Of a stretch of DNA of 64,000 nt, positions 8,862-16,819 are shown piece after piece. The notes below the pieces were generated by a model that made no database searches, was not told where the DNA came from, and saw only the letters and a program-made list of their open reading frames with translations. The stretch's first letter is position 1; every line of letters begins with the position of its first letter. Source of the stretch: Bin87 sp965220055 (lineage in GTDB: Bacteria; Chloroflexota; Dehalococcoidia; Lucifugimonadales; UBA3495). Position numbers and translations under genes: made by a program. The stretch lies in NCBI GenBank assembly GCA_965220055.1, contig CBDCPE010000004.1:2914001-2978000 (forward strand). The letters run 5' to 3'.

Positions 8862-9230
8862 TTATTCGTCGGCCGGCAGCCAGGGCGACCACAAAGTCAA
8901 GGGAATCGTTACCGAAACGCGCGGCTGGTCGCCGACCACCGCCGTGGTGTGACCCTGGCCGGTCAGGTCATCAGCCATCAGCACGTCGCCGGCTCCGAAA
9001 CGACGCTTGGTGCCGTCGCCAATCCCCACCTCCATTTCGCCGGCCAGCGTGATGACGTATTGGCGACGAGGGGCGGTATGCCAGTCCGAGAAATAGCCCG
9101 GCTCAAATCGCCGGAAATTCACGCCCGGAGTGACCTGCATCCCGCTGTGAATGGCGCGATCGCCCGATAGATCAAGGTCTTCAAAGTGGGTCTGGCCGTC
9201 TTCGCCAGTGTATATGCGCACAAATTCCAT
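8862..9230 (-). CDS. small cupin-domain protein
   Basis: A 122-residue single cupin convergent with the LLM gene. AGGAGG lies 8 bases before ATG 9228-9230. The barrel shows FSDWHTAPRRQYVITLAGEMEVGIGDG and FGAGDVLMADDLTGQGHTT, giving possible metal-binding His and Asp positions, though the classical cupin His pair is incomplete. A paralogue of the same length at 53617 shares the HxAPRRQY, TLAG and DLTGQGHTT motifs. Function unknown; perhaps a ligand-binding or isomerase-like cupin next to oxidative genes. Confidence 0.8.
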   Translation of the reverse strand: MEFVRIYTGEDGQTHFEDLDLSGDRAIHSGMQVTPGVNFRRFEPGYFSDWHTAPRRQYVITLAGEMEVGIGDGTKRRFGAGDVLMADDLTGQGHTTAVVGDQPRVSVTIPLTLWSPWLPADE

Positions 9231-9679
9231 GGAAGGTGCCTCCTGGTTCGAAAATAGTGCCGATGGCATCGGTTAGGCAGGTCCAAAACCAGCCATCAAA
9301 TCAACGACATTCTAGCGCATCACGTTGCGGATGGTGACCTTGCGGGCAGGGGTTTGGAGTTTCCCGGCATGCCCGCGGTGTCCCCGATGACAGCTGGCAT
9401 ACCGCCAGATTCCCTTCCAACCGCGAGTGCCCCGTCGCAGGCAGGAAATTCGGTGCGATGGATTATGGAATTGGGGACCAGATCCTCCTTGGAGCGACCT
9501 CGCTTCAAAACGCGCCGTGATCCTGAACGGTCACCGGGCGTTTCGCCCGATGTCGTGATGGGCCCTGGGCGGGAAACGCAGAGACGGCAAGCGGTGCCAG
9601 CTCAAACGCAATAAGCGAGCCCGGTTCCTTTGCATCCATTTCCGGCCTATGATACGATCAATATATACATTGCTAACTG
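9231..9679. other. 449-bp intergenic region before tRNA-Gly
   Basis: No gene with family resemblance. A short hairpin (GGGCGtttCGCCC) lies near 9537. The right end holds the tRNA promoter. Short open frames look random in codon use. Confidence 0.5.
9630..9658 (+). promoter_or_regulatory. sigma70-type promoter for tRNA-Gly
   Basis: TTGCAT at 9630-9635 and TACGAT at 9653-9658 are separated by 17 bp, 21 bp ahead of the mature tRNA 5' end. Confidence 0.6.
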
Positions 9680-9754
9680 GCGGAAGTGGCTCAGTGGTAG
9701 AGCGTCTCCTTGCCAAGGAGAAGGTCGCGGGTTCGAATCCCGTCTTCCGCTCCA
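9680..9754 (+). tRNA. tRNA-Gly (anticodon GCC), CCA encoded
   Basis: The acceptor stem GCGGAAG pairs with CTTCCGC. The D-arm is GCTCAGTGGTAGAGC. The anticodon arm TCTCC-TTGCCAA-GGAGA presents GCC. The T-arm is GCGGGTTCGAATCCCGT. The discriminator is T9751, with genomic CCA at 9752-9754. Confidence 0.97.
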
Positions 9755-9859
9755 GCGAAGTTCATGAAACGGCTCCGATTGGAGCCGTTTTCCATAGGAG
9801 AATGGCGGGCCGAGTCTCTTCACCGGCTCCAGCAACCGAGGTAACGGCCACGACAAACC

Positions 9860-10573
9860 GTGAAGAGATTGCAATCCGCATCCAGTCGAACTCTGTCGGC
9901 ACTGCGGCCCGCGGGCGAACTGATCGGCCGTGGCACGTTGGCGACGCTCGATTTAGCGCACCAGACGATCCTCCGAAAGAAGCAAGGCGAGCGGGCCCGG
10001 GCCCGCACCGCGCGCATCAGGTTCGCTCCGGAACTCCGGCGACGGATCAGCGCGAGACAGAGCAACCTTTGCATGTACTGCGGCGTCCGGCTCAACAGGA
10101 CCAACCTGCAGGTCGACCACGTGTACCCGGTGGAGTTCGGCGGACCCAACGAAGAAAGCAATCTTCAGGCGCTGTGCGGACGCTGCAACGCCAGGAAAGG
10201 GGTCCAGACCGACGCCGACTTCCGGGCGCGCTACAGTGAGGTATTGGGGTCGTTGCAGGTAGGTCGGCCGCCACAGCGCCGCATCCCGTACGAACGGTTC
10301 GCAGCCATCACCCGGAAGACCAACCAAGGGCATACGACCAGAGCCCTTCGACGTGCGGTATTCCGCACCCCTAAACAGAAAATCGCTTCAGGCAGCCTGG
10401 TTCTTGGGGGGATAACCGGAGGGGCCTGGTTCATCGTGGTCGCTCTTCTCTTGCCCCAATCTGAAGCCGGTCAATTCCTCGCTTTCTTCGGCGGCATCGC
10501 GCTGGGAGTGAGCACATGGCTCGGCTCAGTGTGGCGCGCAAAGTACACGGAGATCTGGGACCGCGAGGAGTAA
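9860..10573 (+). CDS. HNH endonuclease-domain protein with C-terminal membrane segments
   Basis: 237 residues from a GTG start with a poor ribosome-binding site, so the start is uncertain. The HNH finger is complete: CMYCGVRL, QVDHVYPVEFGGPNEESNLQALCGRCNARKG (about residues 72-116), with two Cys pairs and the D-H and N residues. Past residue 170 there are two hydrophobic stretches (LVLGGITGGAWFIVVALLLP and FLAFFGGIALGVSTWLGSVW) likely to span the membrane. A membrane-anchored HNH nuclease is unusual; it could be a defence or DNA-processing factor. No partner gene is evident. Confidence 0.78.
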   Translation: MKRLQSASSRTLSALRPAGELIGRGTLATLDLAHQTILRKKQGERARARTARIRFAPELRRRISARQSNLCMYCGVRLNRTNLQVDHVYPVEFGGPNEESNLQALCGRCNARKGVQTDADFRARYSEVLGSLQVGRPPQRRIPYERFAAITRKTNQGHTTRALRRAVFRTPKQKIASGSLVLGGITGGAWFIVVALLLPQSEAGQFLAFFGGIALGVSTWLGSVWRAKYTEIWDREE

Positions 10574-10591
10574 GAGGCTCCTATCATAGCA

Positions 10592-10840
10592 TTGGGTAAT
10601 ATTGCCCTGAAGGACGACTTGATCAGCGTCATCGAGCAAGCGCTGGACGCCAGCGTGGACGCCGAGACCTTTGCCGACATGGTTGCGGAACGCGTGAGAA
10701 CCAGGCAGGTGGAGACACCGGCCGACATGGCGGGCGAGTCGAGTCCGCTGAGGCGCTACGTCCACGACAGGGGTCTCGAGTGCGGATACCCGAAGTGGTC
10801 TCAGAACGTTATCCGGGGAGTTCGATGGTCACCGGATTGA
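10592..10840 (+). CDS. small hypothetical protein
   Basis: An 82-residue frame opening at TTG, 18 bp after the HNH gene. Third codon positions are mostly G/C, as in real genes here, and the sequence (LISVIEQALDASVDAETFADMVAERV) forms amphipathic helices. No ribosome-binding site is clear and no family is recognised. It may be co-transcribed with the HNH gene. Confidence 0.45.
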   Translation: MGNIALKDDLISVIEQALDASVDAETFADMVAERVRTRQVETPADMAGESSPLRRYVHDRGLECGYPKWSQNVIRGVRWSPD

Positions 10841-10853
10841 CGGGCCATAACGA

Positions 10854-11606
10854 TCAGCCGAAATAGCCCTGCCCGCCGTTCACGTGGATGGTTTGCCCCG
10901 TGATGAAACCGCCATCGTCCGTGCACAGGAACGTGACCGTCGCCGCTATTTCGTCGGGCTTACCCTGTCGTCCCAGGGGGATACCCGAGGAGTCGGGAAC
11001 TCTGCCGGCGTACCATTCCGGGTTGGCACGGCTGGTGTCGATGCTTCCCGGCGATACGACGTTGACGCGGATGTTGTTCCCGGCGAACTCGGAGGCCAGG
11101 CTGCGGGCCATTCCCACCATTCCCATTTTGGCTGCTGAGACATGAGCGCGCTGGGGACCACCGCGAAAGGCCCCGTCACCGGTGAGGAATACAATCCTCC
11201 CGAAGTTGTTGTCCACCATCTGCTGGATCACGCCGTGGGTCGTGTAGAAGGAGCCATCCAGGACCACGCCACGAACGTATTCCCAGTCCTCCACCGTGAG
11301 TTCGGTGAAAGGCTTATGAGGGCGAATAGCGGCGTTGTTCACCAGGATGTCGACGCGCCCGAACGTGGACATGGCAGCATCGATCATTGCATCAACCTGG
11401 TCCTTCTGGGAAACGTCGGCGAGAACGGGCAGAGCCTTGACACCCAGTTCCTCCACGGCGGCGGCGGTCGCCTCCGCTTCATCGCGGTTGCTGCGAGCGT
11501 TGACTACAATGTTGGCTCCTTCCGCAGCCATCATCAACGCGGTGGCCCGGCCGATGTTCCGGCCAGAGCCGGTGATCAATGCTACCCTGCCGTCCAGCTT
11601 GCCCAT
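10854..11606 (-). CDS. SDR-family protein lacking the catalytic Ser/Tyr
   Basis: The 250-residue Rossmann protein has cofactor motif TGSGRNIG (residues 12-19), NNAA at 90-93 and the C-terminal FITGQTIHVNGG signature of FabG-like SDRs. The catalytic tetrad is altered. The YxxxK segment reads VSAAK (Val156, Lys160, with His155 just before), and the Ser position about 13 residues earlier is Gly143 in FLTGDGAF. It binds a nucleotide but may not be a standard dehydrogenase. GGGAG lies 11 bases before the ATG. It is convergent with the small gene at 10592 and divergent from the metalloprotease gene. Confidence 0.85.
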   Translation of the reverse strand: MGKLDGRVALITGSGRNIGRATALMMAAEGANIVVNARSNRDEAEATAAAVEELGVKALPVLADVSQKDQVDAMIDAAMSTFGRVDILVNNAAIRPHKPFTELTVEDWEYVRGVVLDGSFYTTHGVIQQMVDNNFGRIVFLTGDGAFRGGPQRAHVSAAKMGMVGMARSLASEFAGNNIRVNVVSPGSIDTSRANPEWYAGRVPDSSGIPLGRQGKPDEIAATVTFLCTDDGGFITGQTIHVNGGQGYFG

Positions 11607-11711
11607 GTCTGCAAGTCTCCCGGTAGAAATTCCGTTATCGGTCTAAACTCGTGGCGGCGATTATAGCGCACCGGATGGCGAATGGCTGCGTCGAACTCTA
11701 TACTTTAAATC

Positions 11712-13571
11712 ATGCGATACGCAACGGTCTGGTTGGTTGTTAGTGTGATGGTGACAATGTTCGCTGTCGGCTGTTTCTTTGGAGACTCCCCCGCAAGCGA
11801 ACCTCCCGGCGTCGACCTACAGGCGACCATCGATGCAGCCCTGGCACGGGTTGCCGCCTCCCAGGAATCCGACGCTACGCCTTCAACAATCCCATCACAG
11901 GGTACCGCCAAGCCCACCGCGCTGCCAGACGATACTCCAGCGGCGGCGGTCGCGGCGCCCACTTCGACCACGCCGATACCGGGCCAAACACCTACAATGA
12001 CTATCGCTGCATCCGAGTTCCACCTGTCGGACGCGCGCAATTGGGACTACGCGACACAAGCGAGCCCAGCCGTGGCGGCACAGATACGCAGCGTCAGCTG
12101 GATCGCTGACGGTTTGCAGACGACTGATGAGTTCAACGCCGCCGAGCGCATGGTCAACATTGGCATCGACGCGCCGGAGACCCTGACCACGTTACTGGAC
12201 TCGCATGCGTTGAGAGCAGACCTGCGGCCGACGGATCTGCCGGCGCTGCTTTCACTACAGCGGATGGCGCAGGACAGGCCGGAGCGTCTGGCGCAGCTAA
12301 CCGGCGCCGCCTGGTTCCGTGACGGCCTGACCGTGGCCGAAGCGGCGATAGTGGCCGTGCTCTACGAACGGTCCAGGTTCCTTTCGTCCGAGTTCGACGA
12401 CATAGTCGCAAACCCGGGCATTCTCAGCGTCGAACTGGGAGCCATCACCAACCGGAGCGGATCTATCATCCCGATCGCCATCGTGCGATCGGGCGCTGCC
12501 CCCGCGGGTTCTCCGGTAATGGGCGTAGCCCAAACTGCGGTATCGGTCTTCGAAGGGATGTTCGACGCGCCATTTCCAACTCCGGCAATCGTCATACACG
12601 TCACCGACTACGTTGCCGGGGTAGCCGCGGGCACGAATTATCAGACCCACATCACGCTGTTGCCGGAGATTGATTCAAATCTCAAGCCTGATTTTGCTCC
12701 GCACGCCGTTTTTCACGAGATCGCCCATTACTACCTTTACGTGCAACCGGTATGGCACGCGGAAGGGGGAGCTGATTTCGCGGCCTCCTACGCGCGGCAC
12801 GTCACCACCGGCGCTCGGATAGAGTCGACCAACTTTCCTTGCGACGGGGCATCGACCATAAGCGAGCTGGAACTGCGGACGCCCGACAACGCGGAGGAAG
12901 CCCAGGCTGATCCAGGCTTGTGGCGGTGCAATTATTACCTCGGCGAGCGGCTGCTGCTGGCTCTGTACCGCAAACTGGGAGAGGAGCGGTTCCTCCAGGG
13001 CTGGCGGGCGCTGTATGCCGTGCTGGCTCGAGATCCGTCCTATCCATCGCAGCAAAAGTTTACGGAAACCGATATCCGCGTGGAGTGGATCCGAGCCGGC
13101 GGAATGACTATGCAGCCGGAACTGGAGCATATTTGGGACCAATGGTACCGGGGCCGGGCCAGCAGGGTGGCGCCAGGAGTACCGGACCCCTCGCCCGTGG
13201 ATCCCAACCTGCCTGAAATCAACGGGCGCATCGACCAGGCCTACGTAGCACTGACCACCGATGGCCCACCCGTGGAGAGTTTTTCAGCGTCCGATGTTGA
13301 CGGGTGGGTGTACCTGACGCTGGAGTATACCTACGCCCTGTCCGGCGGCTCTCAGGATCTGACGCTGGAGGTGGTCGAGTATTTCGAAGACGGTTTTACC
13401 AACGGGCGCCGTTCCGTGCCGGTAACGGTGCAACCCCAGCACATCGGCGGCACTCAATGGCTGTCGGTGGGCCCGACGGCTCCGCTTGGTTGGGCCCCGG
13501 GACGCTATTGGGTTTATGTGTACGAGGGCGGTCGCAAGGTTGCCGAGGTCCAATTTGACGTCGCGCCGTAG
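11712..13571 (+). CDS. lipoprotein with gluzincin-type metalloprotease motif
   Basis: 619 residues. A signal peptide ends in a lipobox with Cys21 (MFAVGC), so the protein should be lipid-anchored outside the membrane. A Pro/Thr/Ala-rich linker (residues 25-95), common in Chloroflexota surface proteins, leads to a globular domain. HEIAHYY at 335-341 is HExxH, and the Glu in WHAEGGADF (351) is the third zinc ligand, at gluzincin spacing. The C-terminal part (from about 500) is beta-rich and may be a binding domain. No close family is recognised. It may be an extracellular peptidase. Confidence 0.78.
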   Translation: MRYATVWLVVSVMVTMFAVGCFFGDSPASEPPGVDLQATIDAALARVAASQESDATPSTIPSQGTAKPTALPDDTPAAAVAAPTSTTPIPGQTPTMTIAASEFHLSDARNWDYATQASPAVAAQIRSVSWIADGLQTTDEFNAAERMVNIGIDAPETLTTLLDSHALRADLRPTDLPALLSLQRMAQDRPERLAQLTGAAWFRDGLTVAEAAIVAVLYERSRFLSSEFDDIVANPGILSVELGAITNRSGSIIPIAIVRSGAAPAGSPVMGVAQTAVSVFEGMFDAPFPTPAIVIHVTDYVAGVAAGTNYQTHITLLPEIDSNLKPDFAPHAVFHEIAHYYLYVQPVWHAEGGADFAASYARHVTTGARIESTNFPCDGASTISELELRTPDNAEEAQADPGLWRCNYYLGERLLLALYRKLGEERFLQGWRALYAVLARDPSYPSQQKFTETDIRVEWIRAGGMTMQPELEHIWDQWYRGRASRVAPGVPDPSPVDPNLPEINGRIDQAYVALTTDGPPVESFSASDVDGWVYLTLEYTYALSGGSQDLTLEVVEYFEDGFTNGRRSVPVTVQPQHIGGTQWLSVGPTAPLGWAPGRYWVYVYEGGRKVAEVQFDVAP

Positions 13572-13625
13572 TCTTTTGGTGAGCGCACGCGCACCGGAAC
13601 CAACCGGACGAAGGAAACAGTTGCC

Positions 13626-14450
13626 ATGAACTACAAACGGTTGGGAGCGTCCGCGGTGATGGTCCCGGAGATTGGGTTGGGAACGTGGCGGTACACCGGG
13701 GGACCCGAGCCGTTGCGACGAGGAGTCGAACTGGGCGCCAACCTAATCGATACAGCGGAGATGTACCGCACCGAAGCGGCGGTGGGCGGAGCCATAGCTA
13801 GGATTAGGGATAAGGTCATCGTGGCGACCAAGGTCCTGGGGAGCAACCTGCGCTACGACGAGGTGCTCAAGGCCGCCGACCGGAGCCTGCGATTGCTCGC
13901 GGTGGACAAGATCGATCTCTACCAAATCCACTGGCCCAACCCCAGGGTTCCCATCGCCGAAACCATGCGGGCGATGGACCAACTGATAACCCACGGCCTG
14001 GTGGAGTATGTGGGCGTCAGCAATTTTTCAGTAGATGAGATGCAGGAAGCCCAGGCAGCGATGCCCAACGTGCCGATCGTTTCCAACCAGATCCTGTACA
14101 ACCTGCGCCGCCGCAGCGCGGAGCGCGACGTGATCCCCTATTGCCGGCGCAATGACATCACGGTGATCGCGTACTCGCCCCTGCACGAAGGGGCGCTGGT
14201 CGGCAACCGAGGAGGGCGTCTTCGGAGAGCGTTCGGCGGGAACCGAGACAACGAAGTCCTGGAGCAAATTGCCGGCGAGGTCGGGAAAACCGCAGCCCAG
14301 GTCGCGCTGAACTGGGTTGCGGACCAGGAAGGGATCATCGCCATCCCGAAGTCCAACAGCATTGAGCGGACGGAATCCAACTGTGCGGCGTCGGGTTGGA
14401 GCCTTACCGCGGAGCAGCGACAAGCCCTGGAGCGGGCTTTTCCGATCTAG
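13626..14450 (+). CDS. aldo/keto reductase
   Basis: A 274-residue NADPH-dependent reductase. The catalytic tetrad is visible: Asp and Tyr in LIDTAEMYRTE, Lys in VIVATKVLG, His in LYQIHWPNP. EYVGVSNFSVDEM and the C-terminal IAIPKSNSIERTESN nucleotide-binding segment follow. AAGGAAAC lies just before the ATG. It stands alone between the metalloprotease and the lyase gene and probably reduces aldehydes or ketones. Confidence 0.9.
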   Translation: MNYKRLGASAVMVPEIGLGTWRYTGGPEPLRRGVELGANLIDTAEMYRTEAAVGGAIARIRDKVIVATKVLGSNLRYDEVLKAADRSLRLLAVDKIDLYQIHWPNPRVPIAETMRAMDQLITHGLVEYVGVSNFSVDEMQEAQAAMPNVPIVSNQILYNLRRRSAERDVIPYCRRNDITVIAYSPLHEGALVGNRGGRLRRAFGGNRDNEVLEQIAGEVGKTAAQVALNWVADQEGIIAIPKSNSIERTESNCAASGWSLTAEQRQALERAFPI

Positions 14451-14565
14451 GCAGAACGGACCCTACGGTGATCGATGCTGTGTCTAGCCTGTCCCCCGCT
14501 TTGGTATGGTACGCTTTGCGGCGCAACTGTAACGATTATCACTGCCAGACCGGAGGTGTACCCAA

Positions 14566-15453
14566 ATGTCTCTGCGTTCCGACCTGAAAAACCGATTGAC
14601 CGCCGGAGAAACGATAGTCGCGCCGGGTGCTTACGACCCGATGTCGGCGAGAGTGGTACAGTCATTAGGGTTCGATACCGTCTACGTCGGCGGCTACATG
14701 AGCGGGGCCCATCTGGCCGTGACCGAGCCGCTGATGACGTTGACCGAGCAGGTCGACGTTGCCGAGCGGGTGGCGAAATCGGTTCCCCTGCCGGTGATCT
14801 GCGACGCCGGCGCCGGCTACGGCGACCCCGTACACACCATGCACACGGTGCGCACGTTCGAGCGGGCCAGCATCTGTGGCATCCACATCGAGGACCAAGT
14901 GTTCCCCAAGCGGGCCTCGTACCACGCTGGCCTGGAACACGTGATCCCAATGGACGAGTTCCTGGAAAAGATGCGCTACGCGCTGGAAGCCCGCAGCGAC
15001 CCCGATTTCCTGATCATCGGACGGACGGATTCCTTCACCGCTGTCGAGGGCGACATGGAGGATGCCATCAGAAGGGGCAACGCCCTGCGCGACCTAGGGG
15101 TCGACGTCGTGATGCCTCGGGGGGTACGCCAGCGAGAAGACCTGGCGACCTACCGCGCCGGCGTGCCCGACGTGCCGTTGCTGGTCATCGCCGGTACCGA
15201 TGACATCACCGTGGAGGAGTACGAGGAGTTGGGTTACAAGGTGATCATTTATGCCACAACCCCGGCTATCGCGGCGGTGCAAGGGATCCAACGAGCGTAC
15301 ACCAGTCTGCGGGACACCGGCCACATCGGGATCGGCGCCGCGGAAGTAGCGGAACGTCGAGCCGAGGTGGAGGCACTGATCAGCCTGCCCGAGTACCAGG
15401 CGGTGGAAGCGGCCACGACCGAGCGGGAATTCCAGGGCCGCGCGCGCCACTAA
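14566..15453 (+). CDS. isocitrate lyase / PEP mutase superfamily enzyme
   Basis: A 295-residue TIM-barrel C-C or P-C lyase. APGAYDPMSARVVQSLGFDTVYVGGY at the N-terminus, the Mg-binding DAGAGYGDP (about residues 84-92) and IEDQVFPKRASYH are family hallmarks. The last takes the place of the KKCGH active-site loop; it has no Cys, so true isocitrate lyase activity is doubtful. IIGRTDSF follows. Oxaloacetate decarboxylase, methylisocitrate lyase-like or another 2-hydroxy-acid lyase role is possible. A strong hairpin follows the gene. Confidence 0.86.
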   Translation: MSLRSDLKNRLTAGETIVAPGAYDPMSARVVQSLGFDTVYVGGYMSGAHLAVTEPLMTLTEQVDVAERVAKSVPLPVICDAGAGYGDPVHTMHTVRTFERASICGIHIEDQVFPKRASYHAGLEHVIPMDEFLEKMRYALEARSDPDFLIIGRTDSFTAVEGDMEDAIRRGNALRDLGVDVVMPRGVRQREDLATYRAGVPDVPLLVIAGTDDITVEEYEELGYKVIIYATTPAIAAVQGIQRAYTSLRDTGHIGIGAAEVAERRAEVEALISLPEYQAVEAATTEREFQGRARH

Positions 15454-15481
15454 CCTCCAGCGCGTTCACCACGCAACCAAT

Positions 15482-15509
15482 GCCGCCCCGGATTGCTGAC
15501 CGGGGCGGC
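15482..15509 (+). terminator. hairpin terminator after the PEP-mutase-like gene
   Basis: GCCGCCCCGG at 15482-15491 and CCGGGGCGGC at 15500-15509 form a perfect 10-bp stem with an 8-base loop. No long T-run follows. An IS630 element begins 12 bases later. Confidence 0.65.
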
Positions 15510-15520
15510 AGGCTATTCTA

Positions 15521-16771
15521 AACTGAAGCCAAGGTGAAACCCGCATTGGCGTTGGGTAGAATTGGCGGTGGATGAGTTGGTTGGTGAACAAATCAGAGTG
15601 GGGGTTGCTGTTGGGCATGATGGAGATGGGAGCGCTGCTGGAGCGGTGGCGCATGGACGAGGCAGAGGTAAGGCGGCGGATGTATCGAGCGCCGACACCA
15701 CGGGAACGTGAAAGGTGGCATGCGCTATGGTTGCTGGCGCAGGGTTGGACGGCCGCGGCGGTGGGCCGAGCGCTGGGCCGGGATGCCCATACCATAGGCC
15801 AATGGGCCACGACATTCGCGGAGGGTGGTCCAAAGGCGCTGTCTTTTGAGCAGTCGGGAGGTTCCCCCCCGCGCTGAACGGGGACCAGCAGGCCGAGTTG
15901 CAAGCGGCGGTGGGGGAATCGCCGTCGCCGGCGGGCATCGACCTTTCCAACTGGAACTGGCAGGCGGTGGGCCGGTATGTGCGGGAACGCTTCCGGCAGG
16001 TACTGAGCCGGAGCAGTTGCCGGAACTACCGGCACCGGTTGGGGTTTGTGCTGAAGCGGCCCAAGAAGCAATTGGTCAAAGCAGACCCGGTGCGGCGGGA
16101 AGCCTTGGTGTCGGAGTATGCCGCCCTGAGGGCGGCGGCGCGACGGACCGGGACCAAGATATTCTTCGCGGACGAGGCCCACTTTCGGGCGGATGCGGAC
16201 CTGCGGGGCAAATGGGTGCTGAAGGGAGAACCGGCGCTGGTGGACTCCACCAGCCCGCGACGTGGGGAGAAGGCCAGCTACTATTCGGCGGTGTGTCTGG
16301 AAACCGGCGAGGTGGAATGGATGGAACTCGATGGCAACAGCAACGCCGCCACCTCTACCGCCTTCCTGAGGCAACTGCTGGAGCGGCATACCGAACCCCT
16401 GACGGTGATTTGGGACCACTCCCCAGCCCATCGTGGCAACGCGCTACGCGCTTACCTGACCACGCCCGGCTTGAACCTGCGCCTGGTGAACCTGCTCAGC
16501 TACAGTCCAGACTGCAACGCTGATGAGGCTATCTGCTGATGAGGCTATTTGGGGCTGGGTACGCCAGGAAGTGACCGCCAATTGGTGCTTGGGCACCCGT
16601 GGCGCAGTCCAAGAGAAGGTGGGCGACTTTTTTATCGCTCTGTCCAACCGGCGCGAGGAAGTCAAACGCCGCTGCCGGACCGTGCTGCAAACCAAAGCAG
16701 GCGAATCAATTGGCAGTGCCCAAGCCGATTTCCCCCACCCTGACAATGTAGATTTCACCTTGGCTTCGGTT
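15521..16771 (+). mobile_element. IS630-family element (third type), defective
   Basis: The ends are 19-bp inverted repeats with one mismatch, AACTGAAGCCAAGGTGAAA at 15521-15539 and its near-complement at 16753-16771. TA flanks the element at 15519-15520 and 16772-16773. Rejoining the flanks gives CTAG, the target preferred by some IS630 elements. It encodes a two-frame transposase disrupted by a 16-bp duplication. Confidence 0.88.
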
Positions 16772-16774
16772 TAG
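15572..16774 (+). pseudogene. IS630-family transposase, ORFA/ORFB with C7 slip site and 16-bp duplication
   Basis: ORFA (15572-15877) holds the helix-turn-helix half (RERERWHALWLLAQGWTAAAVGRALG). At a run of seven C (15864-15870) the coding sense moves to the -1 frame, which runs as PALNGDQQAELQAAV to the DDE domain: Asp in IFFADEAHF, Asp in TVIWDHSPAH. In the third catalytic segment, NADEAI is duplicated by a 16-bp tandem repeat (16519-16534 and 16535-16550). This creates a stop at 16537-16539. The original frame continues as WGWVRQEVTANWCLG to TAG 16772-16774. The C7 shift may be programmed; the 16-bp duplication is a disabling mutation. Confidence 0.85.
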
Positions 16775-16819
16775 GGCCGCGCAAGGGGCGGCGGACGACA
16801 GGGAAATAACCTGTCGGCG

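Noticed and set aside
12675..13142. Minus-strand open frame inside the metalloprotease gene
   Set aside because: It lies wholly opposite a better-supported gene with a lipobox and a metal motif; there is no ribosome-binding site.
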